Shown here piece by piece: positions 29,923 to 39,728 of a stretch of 64,000 bases of DNA. The notes beneath the pieces were generated by a model. It saw only the letters and a list, made by a program, of their open reading frames with translations. It made no database searches and was not told where the DNA came from. Both the position numbers and the translations under genes were made by a program. The stretch is from an uncultured Streptococcus sp. (GTDB lineage Bacteria > Bacillota > Bacilli > Lactobacillales > Streptococcaceae): NCBI RefSeq assembly GCF_901875575.1, contig NZ_CABFMF010000022.1:1-64000 (forward strand), in the 5' to 3' direction. How positions within the stretch are numbered: position 1 is the first letter of the stretch; every line of letters starts with the position of its first letter.

Positions 29923-30380
29923 AAAAAAGAGGAATAGTGGCAGTCATTGTACTGCTTTTGATTGCGCTGGATCAGTTAGTCAAATCCTATATCGTCCAGC
30001 AGATTCCACTAGGTGAAGTGCGCTCTTGGATTCCCAATTTCGTTAGCTTGACCTACCTGCAAAATAGAGGGGCTGCCTTTTCGATACTACAAGATCAGCA
30101 GTGGTTCTTTGCTATCATTACATTGGTAGTCATGGTGGGTGCCATTTGGTATCTACATAAACACATGGAGGACTCACTTTGGATGGTTTTGGGTTTGATC
30201 TTGATTATTGCAGGTGGTCTTGGAAACTTTATTGACAGGATCAGTCAGGGTTTTGTTGTGGATATGTTTCACTTAGACTTTATTAATTTTGCAATTTTCA
30301 ATGTAGCGGATAGCTATCTGACGGTTGGAGTGATTATTTTATTGATTGCAATGCTAAAAGAGGAAATAAATGGAAATTAA
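29919..30380 (+). CDS. lspA: Lipoprotein signal peptidase
   Basis: The 153-residue membrane protein has four helices and the aspartyl-protease motifs NRGAAFSIL, GGLGNFIDRI and VVDMFHLDF...NFAIFNVADSYLTVG; the aspartates in NFIDR and NVADS are catalytic. It cleaves the signal peptide of diacylglyceryl-modified prolipoproteins such as those at 28231 and 60967. It overlaps rluD by 11 bp. Confidence 0.97.
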   Translation: MKKRGIVAVIVLLLIALDQLVKSYIVQQIPLGEVRSWIPNFVSLTYLQNRGAAFSILQDQQWFFAIITLVVMVGAIWYLHKHMEDSLWMVLGLILIIAGGLGNFIDRISQGFVVDMFHLDFINFAIFNVADSYLTVGVIILLIAMLKEEINGN

Positions 30381-31269
30381 AATTGAAACTGGTGGCCTGC
30401 GTCTAGATAAGGCTTTGTCGGATTTGACAGAATTATCACGCAGTCTAGCGAATGAACAGATCAAATCAGGTCAGGTCTTGGTCAATGGTCAAGTCAAGAA
30501 AGCTAAATACACAGTCCAAGAAGGTGACATCGTCACTTATCATGTACCAGAGCCAGAGGTCTTAGAGTATGTGGCTGAGAATATTCCGCTAGAAATCATC
30601 TACCAAGATGAGGATGTGGCTGTCGTTAACAAGCCTCAGGGGATGGTTGTGCATCCAAGTGCTGGTCATACCAGTGGAACTCTGGTAAATGCCCTTATGT
30701 ACCATATTAAGGACTTGTCGGGTATCAATGGGGTTCTACGCCCAGGAATTGTTCACCGTATTGATAAGGATACGTCAGGTCTTCTTATGATTGCTAAAAA
30801 TGATGAGGCACACTTGGCCCTTGCTCAAGAACTCAAGGATAAAAAGTCTCTCCGCAAATATTGGGCAATTGTTCATGGAAATCTGCCCAATGATCGTGGT
30901 GTCATTGAAGCGCCGATTGGTCGAAGTGAAAAAGACCGTAAGAAACAGGCTGTGACTGCGAAAGGCAAGCCTGCAGTGACTCGTTTCCACGTCTTGGAAC
31001 GCTTTGGTGATTATAGCTTAGTAGAGTTGCAACTGGAGACAGGGCGCACTCATCAGATTCGTGTTCACATGGCTTATATCGGCCATCCAGTCGCTGGGGA
31101 TGAAGTCTATGGTCCACGTAAGACTCTGAAAGGACATGGACAATTTCTCCATGCCAAGACTCTAGGATTTACCCATCCACGAACAGGTGAGACCTTAGAA
31201 TTTACAGCAGATATCCCAGAGATTTTTAAGGAAACATTAGAGAAATTGCGTAAAGCGTCATCCTATTAA
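30370..31269 (+). CDS. rluD: 23S rRNA pseudouridine synthase RluD family
   Basis: The 299-residue enzyme has an N-terminal S4 domain (RLDKALSDLTELSRSLANEQ) and a catalytic domain with HRIDKDTSGLLMIAKN, where the aspartate after RI is the nucleophile, and ETGRTHQIRVHMAYIGHPV. It modifies helix 69 in the large-subunit rRNA by family analogy. It follows lspA in the conserved lspA-rluD operon. Terminator ATTGAGAT-type at 31273-31300. Confidence 0.93.
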   Translation: MEIKIETGGLRLDKALSDLTELSRSLANEQIKSGQVLVNGQVKKAKYTVQEGDIVTYHVPEPEVLEYVAENIPLEIIYQDEDVAVVNKPQGMVVHPSAGHTSGTLVNALMYHIKDLSGINGVLRPGIVHRIDKDTSGLLMIAKNDEAHLALAQELKDKKSLRKYWAIVHGNLPNDRGVIEAPIGRSEKDRKKQAVTAKGKPAVTRFHVLERFGDYSLVELQLETGRTHQIRVHMAYIGHPVAGDEVYGPRKTLKGHGQFLHAKTLGFTHPRTGETLEFTADIPEIFKETLEKLRKASSY

Positions 31270-31272
31270 AAG

Positions 31273-31300
31273 AGTTGAGATAGCAGATCTCAATTTTTTT
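31273..31300 (+). terminator. Terminator of lspA-rluD
   Basis: TTGAGAT and ATCTCAA pair across AGCAG and lead into a T-run. Confidence 0.85.
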
Positions 31301-31331
31301 ATTTCATCTCTTTTCTATTTCTAGTCATTCA

Positions 31332-31340
31332 TGTTATAAT
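31332..31340 (+). promoter_or_regulatory. Extended -10 promoter of proBAC
   Basis: TGTTATAAT, 30 bp before the proB start. No clear -35 box. Confidence 0.65.
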
Positions 31341-31369
31341 GGATAAATATGAAGAATCGGAGTGAGTCT

Positions 31370-32479
31370 ATGAAATACAAACGAATTGTTTTTAAGGTGG
31401 GGACATCTTCACTGACAAATGAAGATGGTAGTCTATCACGTAGCAAAGTGAAAGTCATTACCCAGCAATTGGCTATGTTGCATGAGGCGGGCCATGAATT
31501 AATCTTAGTCTCATCTGGAGCGGTTGCTGCAGGTTTTGGGGCTTTAGGATTTAAGAAACGACCAACTAAGATTGCAGATAAACAAGCTTCTGCAGCGGTA
31601 GGACAGGGGCTTTTGTTGGAAGAATATACGACTAACCTTCTTCTTCGCCAAATTGTATCAGCTCAGATTCTGCTAACACAAGATGATTTCGTTGATAAAC
31701 GTCGCTATAAAAATGCCAATCAAGCTTTATCAGTTCTTCTTAGTCGTGGGGCTATTCCTATTATAAATGAAAATGATAGTGTCGTTATTGACGAACTTAA
31801 GGTTGGGGATAACGATACGCTAAGTGCCCAAGTAGCGGCCATGGTTCAAGCAGACCTCTTAGTTCTCTTGACAGATGTAGATGGTCTTTATACTGGGAAT
31901 CCAAATTCTGATCCTACTGCTGAACGTTTGGAGAAGATCGAGACCATCAATCGAGATATTATTGATATGGCTGGGGGTGCTGGATCCTCAAATGGTACAG
32001 GAGGCATGCTCACAAAAATTAAGGCAGCTACCATAGCAACAGAGTCAGGGGTTCCTGTTTATATTTGCTCATCTTTAAAATCAGATGCCATGATTGAGGC
32101 AGCAAATGAAACTAAGGATGGTTCCTATTTTGTTGCTCAAGAGAAGGGACTTCGTACTCAGAAACAATGGTTGGCCTTTTATGCCCAAAGTCAGGGGTCC
32201 ATTTGGGTGGATGCGGGTGCTGCAGAAGCTCTTTCTAAACACGGAAAAAGTCTCCTTTTATCTGGCATTGTTGAAACAGAAGGATCCTTCTCTTATGGTG
32301 ATATCGTAACAGTTTTTGATAAAGAAAGTGGAAAATCTCTTGGTAAGGGGCGCGTCCAGTTCGGTTCTTCTGCTTTGGAAGATATGTTGCGTTCACAAAA
32401 AGCCAAGGGTGTCTTGATTCATCGTGATGATTGGATTTCAATCACTCCGGAAATTCAATTACTCTTTACAGAATTTTAG
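31370..32479 (+). CDS. proB: Glutamate 5-kinase
   Basis: The 369-residue enzyme phosphorylates glutamate for proline synthesis. The amino-acid kinase domain shows VFKVGTSSLTNEDGSLSRSK, ILVSSGAVAAG, INENDSV and GTGGMLTKIKAA; a C-terminal PUA domain (about 275-369) is present, so it is the full-length form. The ATG at 31370 is preceded by GGAG. It is first in proB-proA-proC, a complete pathway from glutamate to proline. Confidence 0.96.
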   Translation: MKYKRIVFKVGTSSLTNEDGSLSRSKVKVITQQLAMLHEAGHELILVSSGAVAAGFGALGFKKRPTKIADKQASAAVGQGLLLEEYTTNLLLRQIVSAQILLTQDDFVDKRRYKNANQALSVLLSRGAIPIINENDSVVIDELKVGDNDTLSAQVAAMVQADLLVLLTDVDGLYTGNPNSDPTAERLEKIETINRDIIDMAGGAGSSNGTGGMLTKIKAATIATESGVPVYICSSLKSDAMIEAANETKDGSYFVAQEKGLRTQKQWLAFYAQSQGSIWVDAGAAEALSKHGKSLLLSGIVETEGSFSYGDIVTVFDKESGKSLGKGRVQFGSSALEDMLRSQKAKGVLIHRDDWISITPEIQLLFTEF

Positions 32480-32488
32480 AGGTAAACT

Positions 32489-33751
32489 ATGGTAAGTACA
32501 CAAGAACAATTTGAGCAGGTAAAGGCTGTTAAGAAGTCGATTAATACTGCTAGTGAAACAGTGAAAAATCAGGCCTTATTAGCTATGGCTGATCATTTGG
32601 TAAAGGCTACAGAAGATATTTTAGCAGCCAATGCTCTTGATATGGAAGCGGCTAAGGGGAAAATTTCAGATGTTATGTTGGATCGTCTTTATTTAGATGC
32701 AGGACGTATCGAGGCCATGGCAAGTGGAATTCGTGAAGTGGTCGCTTTACCAGATCCAATTGGTGAAATTTTAGAAACCAATCCTCTTGAAAATGGCTTG
32801 GTTATTACCAAGAAACGTGTCGCTATGGGAGTTATCGGAATTATCTATGAGAGTCGTCCAAATGTGACTTCTGATGCAGCAGCTTTAGCACTCAAGAGTG
32901 GAAATGCAGTTGTTCTTCGTAGTGGGAAGGATGCTTATCAAACTGCTCATGCTATTGTTAAGGCCTTAAAGAAAGGCTTGGAATCAACTACTATCCATCC
33001 AGATGTGATTCAACTGGTGGAAGATACCAGCCGAGAAAGTAGCTTTGCCATGATGAAGGCTAAGGGATATTTAGATCTCCTTATTCCTCGTGGAGGAGCA
33101 GGTTTGATTAATGCGGTAGTTGAGAATGCTATTGTACCAGTAATTGAAACAGGAACTGGAATTGTTCATGTCTATGTGGATAAGGATGCAGATGAAGATA
33201 AGGCCTTGTCTATCATCAACAATGCCAAAACTAGTCGTCCTTCTGTCTGCAATGCTATGGAGGTTTTGCTTGTACATGAAGATATAGCTGCTAGTTTCCT
33301 TCCTCGTTTAGAGCAAGTTCTGGTTGTGGAGCGTAAAGAAGCTGGGTTGGAACCAATTCAATTCCGCTTGGATAGCAAAGCAAGTCAGTTTGTATCTGGC
33401 CAAGCAGCAGAAGACCAAGACTTTGATACAGAGTTTTTAGATTATATTCTAGCTATTAAGATCGTGGGTAGTCTTGAAGAAGCTGTAGATCATATTGAGG
33501 CTCATAGTACTCACCACTCAGATGCAATTGTTACTGAAAATGCGGATGCAGCAGCTTACTTTACAGATCAAGTGGACTCAGCAGCAGTCTACGTTAATGC
33601 CTCAACTCGTTTTACAGATGGTGGTCAATTTGGACTTGGATGCGAAATGGGGATTTCAACTCAGAAACTTCATGCGCGTGGCCCAATGGGCTTAAAAGAA
33701 TTAACCAGTTACAAGTATGTAGTCGCTGGTGATGGACAGATAAGGGAGTAA
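32489..33751 (+). CDS. proA: Gamma-glutamyl phosphate reductase
   Basis: The 420-residue enzyme is of the aldehyde dehydrogenase superfamily. GVIGIIYESRPNVTSDAAAL binds cofactor, and the catalytic cysteine lies in SRPSVCNAMEVLLVH. It reduces glutamyl-5-phosphate to the semialdehyde. It starts 9 bp after proB and ends 3 bp before proC. Confidence 0.96.
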   Translation: MVSTQEQFEQVKAVKKSINTASETVKNQALLAMADHLVKATEDILAANALDMEAAKGKISDVMLDRLYLDAGRIEAMASGIREVVALPDPIGEILETNPLENGLVITKKRVAMGVIGIIYESRPNVTSDAAALALKSGNAVVLRSGKDAYQTAHAIVKALKKGLESTTIHPDVIQLVEDTSRESSFAMMKAKGYLDLLIPRGGAGLINAVVENAIVPVIETGTGIVHVYVDKDADEDKALSIINNAKTSRPSVCNAMEVLLVHEDIAASFLPRLEQVLVVERKEAGLEPIQFRLDSKASQFVSGQAAEDQDFDTEFLDYILAIKIVGSLEEAVDHIEAHSTHHSDAIVTENADAAAYFTDQVDSAAVYVNASTRFTDGGQFGLGCEMGISTQKLHARGPMGLKELTSYKYVVAGDGQIRE

Positions 33752-33754
33752 AAA

Positions 33755-34552
33755 ATGAAGATTGGATTTATCGGTTTGGGAAATATGGGTGCTAGCTTAG
33801 CCAAGGCTGTTTGGCAAGCTAATAGGACAGATAAGTTTCTTCTTTCTAATCTAAGTCAAGATAGAGTAGATGATTTTATTGCTAGCTACGGAGGTCAAGC
33901 TTCTAGTAATGAGGAAATCTTTGCGGAAGCAGATGTGATTTTTTTAGGAGTCAAACCAGCTCAAGTATCTACTTTACTTGCGGAATCTCAAGCTATTCTT
34001 GAAAAACGGGAGAGTCTTCTTTTGATTTCAATGGCTGCTGGTGTCACCTTGGAAAAACTAGCTAGTCTTGTTCCAATTCAGCACCGTTTCATTCGCATGA
34101 TGCCCAACACTCCAGTTTCTATCGGTCAAGGAGTCATTAGTTATACCTTGTCAGCCAACTGCCAAGCAGATGATAAGGAAGTCTTTTGTCAACTTTTACA
34201 ACATGCCGGTTTATTGTTTGAAATCAGTGAAGGCTTAATTGATGCTGCAACGGGTCTGGCAGGTTGTGGACCAGCCTTTGTCTATCTCTTCATTGAAGCT
34301 TTGGCAGACGCAGGTGTTCAGACAGGATTGCCACGAGAAACTGCTCTACAAATGGCAGCTCAAACAGTTCTTGGTGCAGGTCAATTGGTTCTAGAAAGCA
34401 AACAACATCCAGGTGTTTTGAAAGACCAAGTTTGTAGCCCTGGCGGCTCTACTATTGCTGGTGTAGCTAGTTTAGAAGCACATGCCTTTAGAGGAACCGT
34501 TATGGAGGCAGTCAAAAAAGCCTACAAACGAACTAAAAAACTTGGTAAATAA
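33755..34552 (+). CDS. proC: Pyrroline-5-carboxylate reductase
   Basis: The 265-residue enzyme begins MKIGFIGLGNMGASLAKAVW, the NAD(P) Rossmann loop, and carries the C-terminal signature PGGSTIAGVASLEAHAFRG. It completes proline synthesis. Terminator at 34550-34576 (AGAGGTAGA/TCTACCTCT). Confidence 0.96.
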   Translation: MKIGFIGLGNMGASLAKAVWQANRTDKFLLSNLSQDRVDDFIASYGGQASSNEEIFAEADVIFLGVKPAQVSTLLAESQAILEKRESLLLISMAAGVTLEKLASLVPIQHRFIRMMPNTPVSIGQGVISYTLSANCQADDKEVFCQLLQHAGLLFEISEGLIDAATGLAGCGPAFVYLFIEALADAGVQTGLPRETALQMAAQTVLGAGQLVLESKQHPGVLKDQVCSPGGSTIAGVASLEAHAFRGTVMEAVKKAYKRTKKLGK

Positions 34553-34576
34553 GAGGTAGAGAAATCTACCTCTTTT
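34550..34576 (+). terminator. Terminator of proBAC
   Basis: AAGAGGTAGA and TCTACCTCTT pair across GAAA and end in TTTTAT. Confidence 0.85.
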
Positions 34577-34666
34577 ATACTTCCTTAAAATCAGTGTCCA
34601 AAAAGATTTTCACAATATCTATTTTTTTGATAAAATAGAAGATAGTAAAAAAGAAATGAGTTAGTC

Positions 34667-35305
34667 ATGTCAAAAGGATTTTTAGTCTCGCTTGAGGGGC
34701 CAGAAGGCGCAGGAAAGACCAGTGTTTTACAAGCTTTGCTGGCGATATTAGAAGAAAAAGGTGTAGAGCTACTGACGACCCGTGAACCAGGTGGAGTCTT
34801 GATTGGTGAGAAGATTCGTGAAGTGATTTTGGATCCAGATCATAGACAGATGGATGCGAAGACAGAACTTCTTCTCTATATTGCCAGTCGCAGACAGCAC
34901 TTGGTAGAAAAGGTATTACCAGCTCTCGAAGCCGGGAAGATGGTCATCATGGATCGCTTTATTGATAGTTCGGTTGCCTATCAGGGATTTGGTCGAGGCT
35001 TAGATATCGAGGCCATTGATTGGCTCAATCAATTTGCGACAGATGGACTAAAACCCGATTTAACCCTTTATTTTGATATTGAGGTGGAAGAAGGATTGGC
35101 GCGTATTGCAGCAAATAGCAATCGAGAGGTCAATCGTTTAGATCTAGAAGGCTTAGACTTGCATAAAAAGGTCCGTCAAGGATATCTTTCTCTTTTGGAG
35201 AAAGAAGGAGACCGTATTGCCAAGATTGATGCCAGTCTTCCTTTGGACCAAGTGGTGGAAGATACCAAGTCTGTCTTGTTTGAGAGAATGGGATTAAGCA
35301 AATGA
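34667..35305 (+). CDS. tmk: Thymidylate kinase
   Basis: The 212-residue kinase has the P-loop LEGPEGAGKTSVLQALL, the DR(F/Y) motif MDRFIDSSVAYQGFGRG and TREPGG. It phosphorylates dTMP. Its stop overlaps holB by 4 bp, a conserved replication-related cluster with yabA. Confidence 0.97.
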   Translation: MSKGFLVSLEGPEGAGKTSVLQALLAILEEKGVELLTTREPGGVLIGEKIREVILDPDHRQMDAKTELLLYIASRRQHLVEKVLPALEAGKMVIMDRFIDSSVAYQGFGRGLDIEAIDWLNQFATDGLKPDLTLYFDIEVEEGLARIAANSNREVNRLDLEGLDLHKKVRQGYLSLLEKEGDRIAKIDASLPLDQVVEDTKSVLFERMGLSK

Positions 35306-36198
35306 AGCAAGAGCGATTAAATGATTTGCAACCAGAGCAGTTTGACCGTTTTGTCCGTATCTTGGAGCAAAATCAGCTCAATCATGCTTATCTGTTTTCA
35401 GGTTTTTTTGGTAGCTTGGATATGACAAAATTTTTGGCTAAAAGTCTTTTTTGTACTGATAAAGCAGGAGTTTTACCATGTGAAAAATGCCGAAATTGTA
35501 AGCTGATTGAAGAGGAAGAATTCCCTGATGTTACCATGATTAAGCCAATCAATCAGATTATCAAGACAGAACGCATTAGGGAATTGGTGGGTCAGTTTTC
35601 CCAAGCAGGAATTGAAAGTAAACAACAGGTCTTTATTATCGAGCAAGCTGAGAAAATGCATCCTAATGCAGCTAACTCTCTGCTCAAGGTCATTGAAGAA
35701 CCTCAGAGTGAGGCCTACATTTTCTTCTTGACCAGTGATGAGGAAAAGATTTTACCAACTATAAGGAGTCGAACTCAGATTTTTTACTTTCAGAAACAAG
35801 TAACTAGGTTAGCTCTTCAGTTGGAGCAAGTAGGTCTCATCAAGAAAAAAGCGACTCTGTTAGCTCAGTTGAGTCTATCTCAGGCTGAGGCTGAAAAATT
35901 AGTCAATCAGGCTAATTTTTGGACCTTGGTTGATGAAAGCGAACGACTATTGTCCTTGCTATTAGTCAAGAAAAAAGAGAGTTATCTCCAAGTAGCCAAA
36001 TTAGCTAGTTTGGCGGATGATAAGGAAAAACAAGATTATGTTTTACGAATCCTCGAAGTTCTCTGTGGGCAGGATCTCCTACAAGCTAGGATTCGTGAGA
36101 TTTTACAAGCCTTGCTAGAAGCCAGAAAGATGTGGCAAGCCAATGTTAGTTTTCAAAATGCCATGGAATATCTGGTGTTAAAAGAAATTGAAACTTAA
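35302..36198 (+). CDS. holB: DNA polymerase III delta' subunit
   Basis: The 298-residue clamp-loader subunit has an AAA+ fold with a zinc-binding cluster CEKCRNCKLIEEEE (about 55-68), NSLLKVIEEPQSEAYIFFLT (sensor region) and the SRTQIFYF element. As in other delta' proteins the Walker A is degenerate (FSGFFGSLDMTKFL). It works with delta and DnaX to load the beta clamp. Confidence 0.93.
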   Translation: MKQERLNDLQPEQFDRFVRILEQNQLNHAYLFSGFFGSLDMTKFLAKSLFCTDKAGVLPCEKCRNCKLIEEEEFPDVTMIKPINQIIKTERIRELVGQFSQAGIESKQQVFIIEQAEKMHPNAANSLLKVIEEPQSEAYIFFLTSDEEKILPTIRSRTQIFYFQKQVTRLALQLEQVGLIKKKATLLAQLSLSQAEAEKLVNQANFWTLVDESERLLSLLLVKKKESYLQVAKLASLADDKEKQDYVLRILEVLCGQDLLQARIREILQALLEARKMWQANVSFQNAMEYLVLKEIET

Positions 36199-36232
36199 AG
36201 AATGAATATTATAGAAAGGAAAGGGCTGGTTT

Positions 36233-36550
36233 ATGGATAAAAAAGAATTATTTGATGCACTGGATGATTTTTCCCAGCAACTATTGGTGACCTTGGCTGA
36301 CGTTGAAGCCATCAAGAAAAATCTCAAGAGCCTGGTCGAGGAAAATACAGCTCTACGCTTGGAAAATTCGAAATTGCGAGAACGCTTGGGTGAGGTGGAG
36401 GCAGATACTCCAGTTAAGGCCAAGCATGTTCGTGAGAGTGTTCGTCGGATTTATAAAGATGGTTTTCACGTATGTAATGATTTTTATGGGCAACGTCGGG
36501 AGCAGGACGAGGAATGTATGTTCTGTGATGAGTTGTTATATAGGGAGTAG
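36233..36550 (+). CDS. yabA: Replication initiation control protein YabA
   Basis: The 105-residue protein has an N-terminal leucine-zipper coiled coil (LFDALDDFSQQLLVTLADVE to about 60) and a C-terminal zinc cluster (HVCNDFYGQRREQDEECMFC). YabA bridges DnaA and the DnaN clamp to restrain re-initiation. It lies between holB and rsmI as in other Firmicutes. Confidence 0.95.
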   Translation: MDKKELFDALDDFSQQLLVTLADVEAIKKNLKSLVEENTALRLENSKLRERLGEVEADTPVKAKHVRESVRRIYKDGFHVCNDFYGQRREQDEECMFCDELLYRE

Positions 36551-36552
36551 GC

Positions 36553-37422
36553 ATGCAGATTCAAAAAAGTTTTAAGGGGCAGTCCCTCTATGGTAAGCTC
36601 TACCTTGTAGCAACGCCGATTGGCAATCTGGATGATATGACCTTTCGAGCTATCCAGACCTTGAAAGAAGTAGACTGGATCGCGGCTGAGGATACGCGCA
36701 ATACAGGACTTTTGCTCAAGCATTTTGATATTTCCACCAAGCAAATCAGTTTTCATGAGCATAATGCCAAGGAAAAAATTCCTGATTTGATTGATTTTTT
36801 GAAAGCAGGGCAAAGTATTGCTCAGGTATCCGATGCAGGTCTGCCAAGTATTTCAGACCCTGGTCATGATTTGGTCAAGGCGGCTATTGAGGAAGAAATC
36901 GCAGTTGTCACTGTTCCAGGTGCCTCTGCAGGAATTTCTGCCTTGATCGCCAGTGGTTTAGCGCCACAGCCACATATCTTTTATGGCTTTTTACCTAGAA
37001 AATCAGGCCAACAGAAGCAATTTTTCGACTTGAAAAAAGACTATCCTGAGACTCAGATTTTCTATGAATCGCCCCATCGTGTGGCAGATACGCTAGAAAA
37101 TATGTTAGAAGTCTACGGTGACCGCATGGTCGTCTTGGTCAGAGAATTGACCAAAATCTATGAAGAATACCAACGAGGTACCATTTCTGAGTTATTAGAA
37201 AGCATCGCTGAAACGCCGCTTAAGGGCGAGTGCCTTCTCATCGTTGAAGGTGCCAGCCAAGATGTGGAGGAAAAGGACGAGGAAGATTTGTTCTTAGAAA
37301 TCAAAACCCGCATCCAACAAGGAATGAAGAAAAATCAAGCTATTAAGGAAGTTGCTAAGTTTTACCAGTGGAATAAAAGCAAGCTCTATGCTGCCTACCA
37401 CGACTGGGAAGAAAATCAATAA
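36553..37422 (+). CDS. rsmI: 16S rRNA 2'-O-ribose methyltransferase RsmI
   Basis: The 289-residue enzyme has the tetrapyrrole-methylase fold: LYLVATPIGNLDDMTFRA, AAEDTRNTGLLLKHF, SDAGLPSISDPGHDLV and FYGFLPRKSGQQ. It methylates C1402 of 16S rRNA by family knowledge. It begins 2 bp after yabA. The terminator follows at about 37434-37460. Confidence 0.95.
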   Translation: MQIQKSFKGQSLYGKLYLVATPIGNLDDMTFRAIQTLKEVDWIAAEDTRNTGLLLKHFDISTKQISFHEHNAKEKIPDLIDFLKAGQSIAQVSDAGLPSISDPGHDLVKAAIEEEIAVVTVPGASAGISALIASGLAPQPHIFYGFLPRKSGQQKQFFDLKKDYPETQIFYESPHRVADTLENMLEVYGDRMVVLVRELTKIYEEYQRGTISELLESIAETPLKGECLLIVEGASQDVEEKDEEDLFLEIKTRIQQGMKKNQAIKEVAKFYQWNKSKLYAAYHDWEENQ

Positions 37423-37433
37423 AACGACTAAAC

Positions 37434-37460
37434 AGGGAAGTTTGCCTTCTTCCCTTTTTT
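37434..37460 (+). terminator. Terminator of tmk-holB-yabA-rsmI
   Basis: GGGAAG and CTTCCC arms with a T7 run. Confidence 0.75.
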
Positions 37461-37564
37461 TGTTATACTAGTAGAAGAAAAAATAGAAAGATTTGTGGGT
37501 GTTAAACAAGCCAGTGCCTTGTTTTGATATGAACTTAGGTTCCACCCAAAGAGGTATTAGTGTC

Positions 37565-38899
37565 GTGTCTCAATCTTATATCAATGTTATTGGTGCTGGT
37601 TTGGCAGGTTCTGAAGCAGCCTACCAAATTGCAGAGCGTGGTATCCCAGTTAAACTCTATGAAATGCGTGGTGTCAAGTCAACACCTCAGCACAAAACAG
37701 ATAATTTTGCTGAGTTGGTTTGTTCCAATTCTCTACGTGGAGATGCTTTGACAAATGCAGTGGGGCTTCTCAAGGAAGAAATGCGCCGCTTGGGTTCTGT
37801 TATCTTGGAATCTGCTGAGGCTACACGTGTTCCCGCAGGCGGAGCCCTTGCAGTGGACCGTGAAGGTTTCTCTCAAATGGTGACTGAAAAAGTGGGCAAC
37901 CACCCCTTGATTGAAGTGGTTCGTGATGAAATTACAGAATTGCCGACAGATGTTATTACAGTTGTGGCGACTGGTCCTTTGACCAGTGATGCTTTGGCTG
38001 AAAAGATTCATGCCCTTAATGACGGCGATGGTTTCTATTTCTACGATGCGGCAGCGCCTATTATCGATGTCAATACTATCGATATGAGCAAGGTTTATCT
38101 CAAATCTCGTTATGACAAGGGGGAGGCGGCCTACCTCAATGCCCCTATGACCAAACAAGAATTTATGGATTTCCATGAAGCCTTGGTCAATGCGGAAGAA
38201 GCACCGCTCAATTCTTTTGAAAAAGAAAAGTACTTTGAAGGATGTATGCCTATCGAAGTCATGGCCAAACGAGGCATTAAAACTATGCTTTATGGTCCGA
38301 TGAAACCAGTCGGTCTTGAGTATCCAGATGACTACACAGGGCCTCGTGATGGCGAATTTAAAACACCTTATGCGGTGGTTCAGCTTCGTCAGGACAATGC
38401 GGCTGGTAGTCTCTACAATATCGTTGGTTTCCAGACCCACCTCAAATGGGGAGAACAAAAGCGAGTCTTTCAAATGATTCCAGGTCTTGAAAATGCTGAG
38501 TTTGTACGTTATGGTGTCATGCACCGCAATTCTTACATGGATTCACCAAATCTTCTTGAACAGACTTATCGTTCTAAGAAACAACCAAATCTCTTCTTTG
38601 CTGGTCAGATGACGGGTGTGGAAGGCTATGTTGAATCAGCAGCATCAGGTTTAGTTGCAGGTATTAACGCTGCTCGACTCTTCAAAGGAGAAAGCCAAGC
38701 TATCTTCCCAGAAACAACAGCGATTGGAAGCTTAGCTCATTACATCACCCATGCGGACAGCAAGCATTTCCAACCAATGAATGTCAATTTTGGAATTATC
38801 AAGGAGTTGGAAGGCGAGCGTATCCGTGATAAGAAGGCTCGTTATGAAAAAATTGCAGAGCGTGCCCTTAGCGACTTAGAGGAATTTTTAAGGGTCTAA
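37565..38899 (+). CDS. trmFO: tRNA m5U54 methyltransferase, folate/FAD dependent
   Basis: The 444-residue enzyme begins SQSYINVIGAGLAGSEAAYQ, the FAD-binding GxGxxG, and has TDNFAELVCSNSLRGDALTN with the family cysteine. The C-terminal FAGQMTGVEGYVESAASGL is the second FAD motif. The GTG at 37565 is preferred: residues upstream of it are not part of the family and GAGG lies 10 nt before. It makes thymine-54 in tRNA using methylene-THF. Confidence 0.94.
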   Translation: MSQSYINVIGAGLAGSEAAYQIAERGIPVKLYEMRGVKSTPQHKTDNFAELVCSNSLRGDALTNAVGLLKEEMRRLGSVILESAEATRVPAGGALAVDREGFSQMVTEKVGNHPLIEVVRDEITELPTDVITVVATGPLTSDALAEKIHALNDGDGFYFYDAAAPIIDVNTIDMSKVYLKSRYDKGEAAYLNAPMTKQEFMDFHEALVNAEEAPLNSFEKEKYFEGCMPIEVMAKRGIKTMLYGPMKPVGLEYPDDYTGPRDGEFKTPYAVVQLRQDNAAGSLYNIVGFQTHLKWGEQKRVFQMIPGLENAEFVRYGVMHRNSYMDSPNLLEQTYRSKKQPNLFFAGQMTGVEGYVESAASGLVAGINAARLFKGESQAIFPETTAIGSLAHYITHADSKHFQPMNVNFGIIKELEGERIRDKKARYEKIAERALSDLEEFLRV

Positions 38900-38982
38900 T
38901 TTTTTTCCAAGAATTGCTCATGGTACTATAAAAATCTTAGAAATTATGATAAAATAGGTAGGATAAAAAAAGGAGAGTGAAA

Positions 38983-39708
38983 ATGGCGAATCCCAAGTAT
39001 AAACGTATTTTAATCAAGTTATCAGGTGAAGCCCTTGCCGGTGAACGGGGCGTAGGGATTGATATCCAAACAGTTCAAACAATCGCGAAAGAGATTCAGG
39101 AAGTTCATAGCTTAGGTATCGAAATTGCCCTTGTTATTGGTGGAGGAAATCTCTGGCGTGGAGAACCTGCAGCAGAAGCAGGTATGGACCGCGTTCAGGC
39201 AGATTACACAGGAATGCTTGGGACTGTTATGAATGCTCTTGTGATGGCAGATTCATTGCAACAAGTTGGTGTCGATACGCGTGTGCAAACAGCCATTGCC
39301 ATGCAACAAGTGGCAGAGCCTTACGTACGTGGACGTGCCCTTCGTCACCTTGAAAAAGGCCGTATCGTTATCTTTGGTGCCGGAATTGGTTCACCTTACT
39401 TCTCAACAGATACAACAGCGGCCCTTCGTGCAGCGGAAATCGAAGCAGATGCTATCCTCATGGCTAAAAATGGCGTCGATGGTGTGTACAATGCCGATCC
39501 TAAGAAGGACAAGACAGCCGTTAAGTTTGAAGAATTGACCCACCGTGATGTGATTAACAAAGGACTTCGTATCATGGATTCAACAGCTTCAACCCTCTCA
39601 ATGGATAACGACATTGACTTAGTTGTCTTCAACATGAACCAACCAGGTAACATCAAACGTGTTGTATTTGGTGAAAATATCGGAACAACTGTTTCAAATA
39701 ATATTTAA
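38983..39708 (+). CDS. pyrH: UMP kinase
   Basis: The 241-residue hexameric kinase has YKRILIKLSGEALAGERGVG, VIGGGNLWRG and KNGVDGVYNADPKKD. It converts UMP to UDP. The ATG at 38983 after AGGAGAG is used. The frr gene follows 20 bp later; pyrH-frr is a conserved pair. A TGATAAAAT -10 box lies upstream. Confidence 0.96.
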   Translation: MANPKYKRILIKLSGEALAGERGVGIDIQTVQTIAKEIQEVHSLGIEIALVIGGGNLWRGEPAAEAGMDRVQADYTGMLGTVMNALVMADSLQQVGVDTRVQTAIAMQQVAEPYVRGRALRHLEKGRIVIFGAGIGSPYFSTDTTAALRAAEIEADAILMAKNGVDGVYNADPKKDKTAVKFEELTHRDVINKGLRIMDSTASTLSMDNDIDLVVFNMNQPGNIKRVVFGENIGTTVSNNI

Positions 39709-39728
39709 GAAAAGGAATAAGAAAGATT

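Noticed and set aside
37733..38524. 263-codon minus-strand frame inside trmFO
   Set aside because: Shadow of a conserved gene; no ribosome-binding site or recognisable domain.
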